Positions 1-10,133 of a stretch of 64,000 nt of DNA are shown piece after piece. The DNA is taken from assembly GCF_014356525.2 (NCBI RefSeq), contig NC_052514.1, forward strand, positions 5,484,525 through 5,548,524. The letters run 5' to 3'. A program made the translations under genes and the position numbers. The DNA comes from Nilaparvata lugens (lineage: Eukaryota > Arthropoda > Insecta > Hemiptera > Delphacidae). The notes under the pieces were generated by a model. It made no database searches, was not told where the DNA came from, and saw only the letters and a program-made list of their open reading frames with translations. Each line of letters starts with the position of its first letter. Within the stretch, counting starts at the first letter, position 1.

Positions 1-239
1 AAAATTAAGTTGGTAATACTTAAAGTGAGATTTACGTTATAATGGCAGCGGAGAACAGTGTTGCCTTGCCATTATGTGCTGCCTTCATTTTAGTCATTTC
101 AATGCTTACATAACATAAGCCCCGTTCAAGCAGTCACATAAATTTTCAATTGAATTACTAATCATTATAATTCAATTTTAAATAAATTAAGGTTTTTATT
201 AAAAATAAAATTACACAGAAAAACATTTGATGGAATTTT

Positions 240-420
240 ACCCATAATTTCCCACTTTTCATATTTAATGGTAACTGTAGGAAAAATTTAATGTGAAATA
301 CGTGCGCAAAGTTCGTTTGCTGCACTCAAGAAACCATTCCTCGCCTACGGCTCGGGCGTAAACGTTCCTTTCGGTGCAGCAAACTGTCACTTTGCGCACT
401 AGTTGCACAAATAACTATTT
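240..420 (+). repeat. CpG-rich palindromic element, copy a
   Basis: Two arms beginning GTGCGCAAAG (302-325) and ending CTTTGCGCAC (373-399) are near-perfect reverse complements. The apex is GCCTACGGC (343-351), itself a 3-bp stem with a TAC loop. The element ends with TTGCACAAATAACTATTT (403-420). Similar copies with the same lead-in, apex and end lie at 57135-57237 and 57480-57624. It has no coding capacity. It stands out from the AT-rich surroundings by its CpG content. Confidence 0.75.
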
Positions 421-477
421 TCACAAGAAATGTAATCATTACAATTTTCTACATTCATGATTTTCATTTTACTGTCC

Positions 478-845
478 CTTTTTTATTTCCTCTCATTCTT
501 GAACCTCTCTTCTTTTTCTTCTTCTTCTTCTATTTTTTCTCCTCTCCACTCTTTTTCTTCACCTCCCTCTTCTATTCCTCCATCTTCTTCTTCACCACCC
601 CCTTCTCCACAACCTTTCTCTTCTCCTTCTCCTTCTCCTTCTCCGGTTACTCCTTCTTCTAACTTCTTCTTCTTCTCTTCTTCTTCTTCTTCTTCTTCTT
701 CTTCTTTTTCTTCTTCTTCTTCTTCTCTTTTTTCTCCTTTCCACTCTTCTTCTTCTCCTCCTTTTTCTATTCCTCGACCTTCCCTTCTCCTTCCTCCTTC
801 TCCGGTAACTCATTCTTCTAACTCTTTCTTCTTCTTCTTCTTTCC

Positions 846-891
<46 letters not shown>

Positions 892-1035
892 TTCTTCATC
901 TCCTTCTTCTCCTGCTCCTCATCTTTTCTCTCCTTCTTCTCCTCCTTCTCCTCCTTCTCCTCCTCTATTCGTCCTCCTTCTTCTCCTTCTCCTTTTCCTT
1001 TCTCTACTTATTCTCCTTCTTCCACGGTAACTCCT
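478..1035. repeat. long polypyrimidine (TTC/TCC) tract
   Basis: About 560 bases are nearly pure C+T on this strand, built from TTC, TCC and CTT triplets with two imperfect longer repeats (CTCCGGTTACTCC near 641 and CTCCGGTAACTC near 800). The open frames across it translate to poly-Ser/Phe/Leu/Pro or poly-Arg and are artefacts of composition. The mirror-symmetric purine/pyrimidine character could allow triplex (H-DNA) formation, which is inference. Confidence 0.9.
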
Positions 1036-1254
1036 TTTTACGACTTTTGCTGCCTACTTACTTGGAAGGCAATAAACTATGGAATAAATGTATTGAGTAA
1101 TTGAAAGTTGAGCGCGCGACCAATGATCTGTAACAAGTTCGAAAAACTAGAAGTTCCAGTTTTTTGTCGGAGAAGATAATATTCTTGACCCAGTCTGACC
1201 AATGTCACTACCATCACTATGTGACTCTAGAAAATTATGAAGTTTCTTGACAAC

Positions 1255-1680
1255 ATTCCCGGCCCAAAGCTAACTACAGTCTTCTGTATACTTCTGTGGT
1301 AATCTATTCCTGGTTTCCTTGTATGAGACATTTTCAGCCTGAAGCCAACTATAGTGAAGTCCACGTTATTATATCAGTGGTTAAAGATAGAACAACAGCG
1401 TTGCCTGTCCTCTGCCTTAATTAATTATATCTATACATTGTCAAAAACAGATTTGGCATCGTTGCAGAGCTAGAAAAGGATAGTACTACCTGCTTCGTCG
1501 AATGATAGACGAGGATAGCAGGATCAAAGTTAATCAAATACTGTCATTATAACGTGGACCTCACTATAGTACAGTCTTCTCTTGAAGTATTGGTTTCCTT
1601 GAATGAGATATTATAAGCCTGGGGCTGACTGAAGTCTTCAATATGTAAAATTGCCCGGCTTCCTTGTATAAGACATGAAG
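1255..1680. repeat. local imperfect tandem duplication
   Basis: A unit of roughly 110 bases containing ACTACAGTCTTCT, GGTTTCCTTG and GAGACATT..AGCCTG occurs at about 1270-1350 and again, diverged, at about 1566-1660. A third partial copy of CGGCTTCCTTGTATAAGACAT follows. The TIR element at 1352-1566 sits inside one unit, and the neighbouring unit gives an approximate empty site (GCTAACTACAGTC). Confidence 0.55.
1352..1566. mobile_element. MITE, 'GTGAGGTCCACGTTATAATGG' TIR family, short copy
   Basis: The left end TAGTGAAGTCCACGTTAT and right end ATAACGTGGACCTCACTA are inverted repeats. The body contains the family landmarks CTCTGCCTT, a TACATTGTCAAAA stretch and GATAGACGAGGATAGCA. It is about 215 bp and non-coding. 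The flanks show TA on both sides, but the exact target duplication is ambiguous because of an extra TAG on the right. Confidence 0.75.
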
Positions 1681-1899
1681 TGAGAATTATTAACAATATT
1701 GTATTTCCTATTGGAGAAGGAAATAATCAGGTAAAGAATGGAATAAATATTTATTTCCGTGAATCTGTTCTCAGTTTGATTGTGTTTATCTTTGTAATTT
1801 TTCACTCTTCTAGATTGAAAAACCATATCACAATATGGTCCCATCTCACCATATTTCAGACACATTCGGCAATAGAAGTATAAGCTATATTATCACGTT

Positions 1900-2697
1900 T
1901 TTACTTTCCTTGCCCTATTACCATAGGTAAGGAAAGTATAGCTTTCCAGAAAAATTAAGGTACCCCAATTTCTCAATTTCTATACGTTTCAAGGTCCCTT
2001 GAGTCCAAAAAAGTGGTTTTTGGGTATCGGTCTGTATGTGTGTGTATATATGAGTGTATGTGCGTCTGTGTACACGATATCTCATCTCCAAATAAACGGA
2101 ATGACTCGAAATTTGGAACTTAAGGTCCTTACACTATAAGGATCCGACACGAACATTTTCGATCAAATGCGATTCAAAATGGCGGCTAAAATGGCGAAAA
2201 TGTTGTCAAAAACAGGGTTTTTCGCGATTTTCTCGAGAATGTCTCCAACGATTTTGATCTAATTTTTACCAAAAATAGTCATTGATAAGCTTTATCAACT
2301 GCCAGAAGTCTCATATCTGTAAAAATTTCAGGAGCTCCGCCCCATCTATGCAAAGTTGGATTTTGGATTTCCAATGATCAGGTCTCAGATATAATTTAAA
2401 CAAAAAAAAATTGAGTGGGAAAGATCGAGCATGAGAATCTCTACAATTGATGTTCAGTAACATTTTCACCTAAAATTAAAAATAAGCTCGAAATTCGAGA
2501 AAATGTTATTTTTTCAATTGCAAACTGTTGGCAACTGTTGATTCTATTAAATCATTCACTTTGGAGAGATAGCAGACCTCGTGTTGCTCCAGCGTTATAG
2601 TCCTGTCACCAGCTGGCTCAAATCTTTGAATAGTAGACTTGAGATGCACGGGAACACTAGCGTCAGGTGATAAATTTTCATAACGGCAAGGAAAGTT
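1900..2697 (+). repeat. 'ACTTTCCTTGCC' repeat family, copy 1
   Basis: Begins TTTACTTTCCTTGCCCTA and runs about 800 bp with the landmarks GTACCCCAATTT, a short GT-rich microsatellite, GTACACGATATCTCATCTCC and AAAATGGCGG. It ends at ACGGCAAGGAAAGT. Relatives are at 27746-28582 and 33207-34062 (opposite strand), 42700-43275 and 59298-60104. The outermost right segment (TGTGAGTGCG..CACCAGATTT) is missing here, so this copy is truncated against an adjacent repeat. No protein is encoded. Confidence 0.75.
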
Positions 2698-2699
2698 CC

Positions 2700-2893
2700 T
2701 GCCAAGGATGAATTATCCTTTTAATGTCGTTCAGCGAGTTTTCCCAAGGATGAGACCTAGTGCAATTGATTTTTTATATCATAAACCTACTAATTTCGTG
2801 AAAATCGTTAGAGCCGTTTTCGAGATCCGCTAAACATAAATAACAAGCTGTATAAATACAGAAATTGCTCGCTTAACATAATAGGATATTATA
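2700..2893 (-). repeat. 'AAACGAGCAATTTCTGT' repeat family, truncated copy
   Basis: Reading the minus strand, this starts TCCTATTATGTTAAGCGAGC (2893 downwards) and continues with the family landmarks CTCGAAAACGGCTCTAACG, CACTAGGTCTCATCC and AACTCGCTGAACG. It stops abruptly where the neighbouring repeat begins. It is arranged head to head with the longer copy that starts at 3197. Confidence 0.7.
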
Positions 2894-3196
2894 CAATTAT
2901 TCTTTATAGCAATATTCATTGAGTAATTGTGATTGTTTGAATGAATGAGTGAATGAATGAATTCTATGGAAACTAGTGAGTACATTGCAATGTAATAAAC
3001 TGTTATGAACTGTATAAATTATTGTATGAAACTGCTTGATTGATTTATCCTCATTTTCCTTGCACTCCCATCGTACAATCGAATTGTGAGAACAAAACGT
3101 CGTTCTAAGCCATCGATCGTTGATTTGATGATTGAATTGTTTTTGGTTTATTCTGAAACTCAAGTCTTCAGTTAAATGAGGAGCACCGACAATAAT

Positions 3197-3975
3197 CCTA
3201 TTATATTTAGCGAACAATTTCTGTATATTTATTTATATGGTTATGTGGTTATCTGGTTATGAGGTTATATGGTTATATGAGTATATATTTATGTTCAACG
3301 GATCACGAAAACGGCTCTAACGATTTTCACGAAATTTGGGACAAAGTAGGTTATAAAGATTCGATTGCACTAGGTCTCAACCTTGGATAACTCGCTGAAG
3401 GACATCAAAAGGATAAATACGTCCTTGGAAAAACAGCTGAAAATTTTGTCGTCTGTCGACACCGTAATGGAAGAGAGTGAACGAGTGTATGTGTGTGAGA
3501 TCATCCAGCTGATCTCACTAAAAGAAAAATTCAGCAAGAGAAACTGATTCTCGTTTATTTCTCTTTATTTTAGAGAACATGCTAACTTCAGAAAGTCCAA
3601 AATAGTAACTAAATGCTGTTTGTGATACATAGTATATTAACAAATATTGAAGGAAACATAGTATATCATTCTAAATCGAATTCATAGTATATCTATTTTT
3701 AATTGATTCTGTGTTTGTTTTTGAAGTGTAAATAAATTGTTATTTTGATGAGTGATAGTAGCTTAACCTAGATTTTGATTTGGACTGTAGTATACATTTG
3801 AAGAGGGACAGTTTTGGGCATACGCCTGTTGTGCCTCCTCATATAACTGTAAAAATAATTGTACAACTGAGAAAATGAATAAATAAATATAAACTATAAA
3901 TTCAATCTTCCGTTACAAATTTTCTATGCTTTTACACTACAGAGCAAAGCTCGATCCCCTGATATTTTGTATTAC
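3197..3975 (+). repeat. 'AAACGAGCAATTTCTGT' repeat family, near full-length copy
   Basis: Starts CCTATTATATTTAGCGAACA. It passes ACGGCTCTAACGATTTTCAC, CACTAGGTCTC and GTCGTCTGTCG, and ends with a small hairpin GAGC-AAA-GCTC followed by GATCCCCTGATATT. The same start and end occur at 12417-12824 and 29797-31415. It is non-coding. The superfamily is not assigned: there are no obvious long terminal inverted repeats and no target duplication was found by eye. Confidence 0.7.
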
Positions 3976-4884
3976 ACTCCAAACTTCACTCTTTCTAGGT
4001 CCTTATGCACCATTTCAGTTTGAACGGAGAATAATCAGCTGTTTTAGGAACCCGGTATGGAACACATTATAATAAAAATACAACAATACGTGCATGTGAT
4101 CGTAGTTCAAATGTGGATGGTTCATTTGTAGTTGGCTAAACTGTAATTGATATAACTAAGGACTATAGTGATTCGCCACGAAGCCATCTCACAAGATCTT
4201 ACAAGGGCTTGTTAGTTGATGATGGGAGAGTTTAGCCAGTTACGCTAACATCAATTTTCGCACGTTCGATTTTTGTCATACTTATAAATTTTACCATATT
4301 AAACTCAACAAACATCACCTGTTTGACATCATCTCTGTTCAATCCAATAGAGTTCAGAAGGACAACAGAAAATCGTAACCAGCGTGTAACCAGCTTTAAT
4401 AACAGCAGAGGTGGTTATCGAGGATAGAATTGAAAGTTAATGCTCATTTGAGTTATACATTTAATTTAAACTATCATGAAATAATAGTTCAATGAATGAA
4501 AATGTTCTGATACTCTGTGGTTGACTCAAACAACTCAAAAATCCACTTGAAAGAAGAATCACAAAGGGAACTTTATCATACTGACGAATACTAACTTATA
4601 CTTCTCAAACAATTCAATACTTCACTTGAAAGAAAAAATACAAAGAGGAATAAATTCATTATACATTTCCCTATCTCAATATGCTTCATTATCTATCACA
4701 ATCCCGAATAAAAAACAATGTAAACCATGCACTTAATGCCAGTCTCAGTTTATCGCAAACATTTTTTGTTTGTCGCGTTGTCCAGTACATGGCCAGACAA
4801 TTTTGTCATCAGAATAAATAAATAACTGGTTTGAAAAGAAAAGTACTCTGATTTCCAATGTCGGTCAAGTTTATATGCAGCGAG
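3976..4884. other. intergenic, nothing recognised
   Basis: AT-rich sequence without a convincing open frame, RNA gene or repeat matching elsewhere in the window, apart from two related stretches containing CACTTGAAAGAA (4540-4560 and 4622-4640). Confidence 0.5.
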
Positions 4885-4961
4885 ATTCACTTTAAACGGT
4901 CAGCATTCATCATGAATAACAGACACTGCTACCCATTTAGCTGATGCTGATAGTTGACACA
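4885..4961. mobile_element. snap-back MITE (AACTGTCAGCATT family)
   Basis: TCACTTTAAACGGTCAGCAT on the left pairs with ATGCTGATAGTT on the right. This is a short hairpin-type element of about 80-100 bp. Other members are at 9534-9621, 24500-24960 (amplified), 26643-26728, 37060-37152, 40508-40597, 42178-42272 and 61092-61180. Confidence 0.6.
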
Positions 4962-4998
4962 AATGACATTCGCATGTCACACATATTGTGAACTGCAT

Positions 4999-5105
4999 TC
5001 TTCTTCTCCTTCTTCATCACCATCTTCTCATTCCTCTTCTTCTTCTTCTTCTTCTTCTTCTTCTTCTTCTTCTTCTTCTTCTTCTTCTTCTTCTTTTTCT
5101 TCTCC
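4999..5105. repeat. (TTC)n microsatellite
   Basis: An uninterrupted run of TTC triplets at about 5036-5094 with imperfect edges. The apparent poly-Ser frame across it is an artefact. Confidence 0.95.
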
Positions 5106-5707
5106 TACTCACATCGTTTCATGGCTGACATGTACGATAATATTATGTCGTTCACTCTCATAAAATTATCACATTTATGAAGCAATTAACCATTTTGCAA
5201 TCACGCATGTGGTGTGTACTTGATGTTAATTAGAGTTTCACAATTTGGTGTATTAATTTTTCATTACAGTGTTTGTTTTGTAGATGGTCAGCTACCTCTC
5301 AGAAACTGTTATCTTCTTCTGTGAGCGTTTGTTGGATGGGAAGCAGGATTTGTTATTTATTTACGAGGAAAGCTGGAAGTTGAAGGTTGAACTCACTATA
5401 GAATTTTTCAGGCACTCAGTTTTCATGATATCATCAACTTTAGTTCATGCAAATTTTGAAAAAAAAAAACTAAATTTTCATCCATTTTTTTTAATCGGGT
5501 GTTATCGAGCTATCAAAATGCAGTTGATATTAATTATAATAAACTATTCATAAATTGATGAACAAACTTTCATTGACAATCTTAAAAGTTATTAATGTTT
5601 AAAGATCATCAATGGATGGTAACTGAGGATAGATTGATCTAAATGCAGAGAGTGATAAAATGTTGTAATTTTGAGGATAAAATTCTACTTTTTTCTCGAT
5701 TTCCACT

Positions 5708-6335
5708 TATCCTATATTATTGAACGAGCAGCTTCTGTTCATATGTTTATAGGTTTAGAAGTTTAGATGTTAATATGTTTATATATTTGTATTTCACCGG
5801 ATTTCGAAAACGGCTCCAACGATTCTCACTAAATTCAGAACATAGTAGGTCTATAATATGCAGATTCGATTGCACTAGGTCTCATCACTGAGAAAACTCG
5901 CTGAAGGATATTAAAAGGATAATATTATTATTCATCTCTGGGAAAACAGCTGATAATAATTATTTCGTCGTCTGTTGGTGATGGAAGTGAGTGAGCGAGT
6001 TCATATGTGTGGGGCTGTGTCAAAATGATGACTCAGCTGTTGATCTTTTGTAATCATTCAATCAGGTACTTAGTGCCGGTTGCAAAAGAGCCTGGTTATC
6101 TTCAATCCTGATTAATTCCAGTAGATCCATCTTTTTGAAATGGTCTTCTCTGATTTGGTTCACGTGAAGTTAATCAGGATTAAAATTTAACCGGCTTTTG
6201 TGCAACTGGGACTTTGTGAGGGAAATTTTTGCATTCCTCTGGAAATTAATCTCAATTTACTGTGACTAGATAGAACATTTCTGTATGAATGTTATGAATA
6301 TTATTATAATTTCTTCTTTCGTAATAAATTTTTCA
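5708..6335 (+). repeat. 'AAACGAGCAA' repeat, subfamily with embedded palindrome
   Basis: Starts TCCTATATTATTGAACGAGC and shares the ACGGCTCCAACG / CACTAGGTCTCATC / CAGCTG landmarks with the other copies. After GTGTCAAAATGATGACTCAG it contains an inverted repeat (GTGCCGGTTGCAAAAG .. AACCGGCTTTTGTGCAACTG, about 6075-6230) that also occurs alone at 62946-63094. The minus-strand copies at 39391-40133 and 45178-45852 carry the same insert at the same place. Confidence 0.65.
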
Positions 6336-6587
6336 CGCCCTTGGCTCCATAATTTGAAATCATTCTGATACATTACAACTACGTCTTGGACAACAAAATA
6401 TCGATTTACAACCAAATTCTAAATCCTTTCTGGACGTATGGAATTCAGCTTTGGGGCTGCTCTATAGCTTCAGCATCAATCAGATTTAAACATTCCAAAA
6501 CAAAGTACTGCGGAACATGGTGAATGCTCCCTGGTGAACCGAGATCTGCATATCCCCTATGTGACCAGTGCGATAATTTGCCCATGG

Positions 6588-6866
6588 TAAATTGAATAGC
6601 ATTTTCAAAAAATGATATTTTTAGAAAATTTTTGTTTCACTGGATCAAAATACCATCCTTTAAATATCATGGATTCATATCTTACCGAATTTGAAATATT
6701 CTGTACCAAAAATTCAAACTTCAGGCGCTCATATCTCAAAAAGTAATGATCGAATAAAAAAAGTTTTTTTAACTTTTTCATTTTGATAGCTTGATGATAT
6801 ACAAATCGAAGAACTTGGGGAAATATCACCAGTAGAAAGTTTATTTTAGCCTATGCACAGCCTTAA
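6588..6866 (+). repeat. single arm of the intronic inverted-repeat element
   Basis: Runs from GGTAAATTGAATAGC to TTTTAGCCTATGCACAGCCT. It matches, with substitutions, the right arm of the large inverted repeat at 18425-19162 (shared ATTCAAACTT.AGGCGCTCAT and TCTCAAAAAGTAA.GATC). The frame on the minus strand here is not conserved and is not a gene. Confidence 0.65.
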
Positions 6867-7361
6867 TCAATGTAGCTTATTCCGATATTTTACAACTACT
6901 GTATCACCAAACTATAGAGTAGAAGGGAGAATCTCTTACTTCACTCCAATACAGCAAACTATTTCAACATTATCAGTGAGACCACACTGTACCCAATCAG
7001 CCCAATTAAAAAAGATTTATGAGCAGAAGTGATGTAGCTTTAAAAACCATCAGGAACATCGTTCTCAGCTATCCTCCATTTCAGGCAATGTGAAGCCAAT
7101 CCAGTTAAGAATTCCATCTGATGTTATATAGTGAGGTCCACGTTATAATGGCAGTGGGAAAGATAGGAGAGCCACGTTCCGATCCTCTGTCTTGTCAATG
7201 CCTTCTATAGACGGTAGCTGATACAGGTTTATTGATGTAATATTAACTGTTCATCCTCGTTTAAAATAATCTATTATATTTTATCAAGCAAGAATGACAT
7301 TTTTCAATTATTTCATATTTAATATGAGATATTTTGTTAATTAATTATCATTTCCACATTG

Positions 7362-7952
7362 TGTCACGTTACTTTTGGTGGAATAACGCTTAGCCTCTTG
7401 CTTGGCGTCAATCGGTAGAGCATGAGAGTTAGTTTAATAACTATAAAATCTGGTCGTGGTTTTCTAGGGTATAATCTCATTAAAATCTTAATAGGCTCTG
7501 ACAGGAGCTTTCGCAATAATATAATACTGATAATTTATAAAAATATATATACATAAATATAATTTATATCCTATGGTATTGAGGAATAAAATGAATAGTA
7601 CACCATGAAAATTTGACACATATATTGAACAAGTAATCTCAAAGTCAGATCAATATAGAAAATATATAGAGCAACAAAATACACAATAAAACAAAAAATA
7701 TAGATCAAGCCAAAATATATCACAAAATAGTATACTAGTCTTCGGTTCTATAGCACGAAACTTCACCATGTGCTTTTTAATTCATTGGTAGTATGCATTT
7801 ATTTGCATGTAGCCTAGTATCAACTTGCTGTTGCTTGTCGATTTGGATAATCCTATTTATATATATTAACTTCTCAAATCAGAGCATGATAAATGACAAA
7901 TCAATAATTAATATATATTAATTCCTACGGTTTCTAATATATATAATTATAT

Positions 7953-8023
<71 letters not shown>

Positions 8024-9401
8024 ATCTCAGGTGCAAGATTAGGCACCTGACGGAAATAGATAGATCAATTTATCTAATGAACCAGAGCTACATTATATTA
8101 TCACAAATTACATTATAGAATCAATGATCATGTGAACATTTGTATTATTAGCTTAGAAATTAGTATTCCTTTTAATTGGTGTATCTTTTGATATATGAAT
8201 TGACTCATTACTATTCAATAAAATATTTCTTATACCATTTTAAAACTTGCGCAAGTATTTTTATTAATTGCTTAATTTTTAAAACCTTTTCGACGAGCTA
8301 GCTTTTATTTCTTATTTCATTCGAAGCACTGTGGGCGCCCTATCACTATTTCAAATATTAATCACTCACGTGCTGGATTTTCTATAAGTTGCTGATGGCG
8401 ATCCAAACTCCTGGTAGTCCTGGATTATTGGTGACCAAAGTCGTCTCTTCCAAGGGATTAAAAAATATTTTAATGACTTTTGCTTTACTATAGCATCACA
8501 AAGTCCTATGAAAAATTACTAATTTGATTAAACTTTAAGTCATAAAAAAGGTACAGTAAAAGATATTGTGCTATACAATTTTTGGTGACATTCCATGGTA
8601 GTGGTTGGCAGGCAAGTGGGCAAGTTCTACTTCTTTTTCACAATTTTCATTTCCGACTTGCAAATTTACATAAAATTTAAATAATTTGTTACTACGCCAT
8701 TCAAGGCTCAAATAGTTCGTGCCAATCTATTAAATTATTACTTATGTTATACCTCTGATAATGTATCTGCCTTCGGGCCGTATCCAAAACATAAACTGAA
8801 CAACAATAATTTATAAACTCTTGTCATTTATAGAAATATATACAAATATATTTGAATCGGCTCATCAATTACCGCCCATCAATTGCTACCATTTGATTGG
8901 TTCATGCAAATTTGTTATAGTATACATGCGCCTACAAACCGCCTACTTCCTTAATACATTAAATTATTTTTATCTGGGTTTTTTAGTACATTTGTTACAT
9001 GCAAAATAATTTTCTAAAGATTTTTGGTTGTTTCTCACTTTACAACAATTAGCCATGTGCATTTTTGGTTCCTCTAGTTGCATACCATTCAGTTACAATA
9101 AATTTCTGCCTAGGTGTCTGGCTAGATTTTACGTTATGCGACTCAGTCGATCATTAGGTCGCCGATCAATAGATATTTTACGCCTAACCTCAAATTTTTA
9201 ATACTTTATATAATATTATATAAGTAGCAAACTTATTTCCATTTCTATTCGGCCGTTATAAGTTTAGCCATGATACCTGATATTATCTAATCTTTAAAAC
9301 GTTATCGCATTTGGCGATATTAGCCTATTATTCCACTTAGACCTATAAATTTCTTTCAAGTAGGGATTTTTATTTACCCATCAGAATTTTGATTCGTTAC
9401 A
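7362..9401. mobile_element. solo LTR (about 2.04 kb)
   Basis: Begins TGTCACGTTAC and ends GATTCGTTACA, giving TG..CA termini with short inverted ends. It is flanked on both sides by ATTG (7358-7361 and 9402-9405), a 4-bp target duplication of the size usual for Ty3/gypsy-type integrases. The bases outside the duplications join into a continuous MITE body. No second LTR or coding region is present, so this reads as the product of LTR-LTR recombination. It contains a long (TA)n tract near 7936-8021. Solo-LTR status is inferred from boundaries only. Confidence 0.65.
7936..8021. repeat. (TA)n microsatellite
   Basis: An alternating TA tract of about 85 bases with a few AATT interruptions. It lies inside the solo LTR. 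Confidence 0.95.
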
Positions 9402-9533
9402 ATTGTTACAAGACGATCTTGCAACAGAGCAAAGCGAGAAAGAGTTAGCGCTATCCGCTTTGTTGAATGATAGACAAGGATAGCAGCACCATTGCCAATC
9501 AAACACTGCCATTATAACGTGGACCTCACTATA

Positions 9534-9621
9534 GTGAGACTCACTTAAAACTGTCAGCATTGGTTAAATGGGAAGTATTGATGTTATTTACAGAAAATGC
9601 TGATAAATTGGAGTGAATCAC
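9534..9621. mobile_element. snap-back MITE (AACTGTCAGCATT family)
   Basis: GTGAGACTCACTTAAAACTG and AATGCTGATAAATTGGAGTG form imperfect inverted ends around ATGGGAAGTATTGATGTTAT. It directly abuts the right end of the MITE at 7129-9531. Confidence 0.6.
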
Positions 9622-9869
9622 ATTATAGAAACTCTACAATCTTTGGATTGATGCTGCAGACTGAATAAAGTTTTTTAGATTGGTGTCCTCTTACACAAAA
9701 ATGTCATTATGTCACATAAACGGTATCGCTTAAGAATGAGAGCAATAAATTCAAGTGTTAGCAATAGATATTGTACTAACAGATTTCACAGTATATTCAT
9801 ACGTCACATAGAATATATTGTATCGATCTAATGCACAGTAAGTATTTAAGTCAATCTTCTAAGCAAATT

Positions 9870-10133
9870 GAATGGAAAAGACTAAGAAATTGTCAAAAAC
9901 CACAGATCTATTGATACTTAGAAAGACCGGTTTCGGTTATTACACCATTGTAAATCTCTGATAAACTGTTTATTTCAACTCTGTTTATCAGAGATTGACA
10001 ATGGTGTAATAACCGAAACCGGTCTTTCTAAGTATCAATAAATCAGTGGTTTTTGACAATTTCTCAGTCTTTTTCATCAAATATGAATAAAAACCACAAT
10101 ATCAACTCCTCACAAACTACACAAAAAGTCTTC
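9870..10133 (-). mobile_element. 200-bp palindrome element, copy a
   Basis: Two arms of nearly 100 bp around about 9975 are almost perfect reverse complements. Each carries TACACCATTGT, CCGAAACCGGTC, CTAAGTATCAATA and the outer TTGACAATTTCTTAGTC. A 50-bp one-sided extension (minus strand GTTGATATTGTGGTTTTTAT) follows. Copies with the same architecture lie at 36322-36546 and 62389-62635. It is non-coding and in DNA or RNA form would fold into one long hairpin. Confidence 0.8.

Larger units (their letters stand above)
7129..9531. mobile_element. MITE ('GTGAGGTCCACG' TIR family) interrupted by a solo LTR
   Basis: The left end TAGTGAGGTCCACGTTATAA (7129-7148) and the right end ATAACGTGGACCTCACTA (ending 9531) are inverted. 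The left part continues with GATACAGGTTTATTGATG and a TTTTGTTAATTAATTATCA stretch. The right part has GTTAGCGCTATCCGCTTTGT and ATAGACAAGGATAGCAGCA. Removing 7362-9405 leaves a body comparable with the short copy at 1352-1566. Confidence 0.8.

Noticed and set aside
22..75. Another left end of the 'GTGAGGTCCACG' MITE (AGTGAGATTTACGTTATAAT)
   Set aside because: Similarity covers about 45 bases only and no right end is found, so it is too diverged to call.
457..1104. 215-residue Ser/Phe/Pro-rich open frame
   Set aside because: It is the translation of a TTC/TCC microsatellite, and other frames on both strands are equally open. There is no signal peptide, codon pattern or conserved end.
9931..10035. 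CCGAAACCGGTC resembling a hammerhead-ribozyme core
   Set aside because: The GAAA..GTC part is present, but the required CUGAUGA-type box and stem II do not appear upstream at the right spacing. Stem III would be about one base pair.
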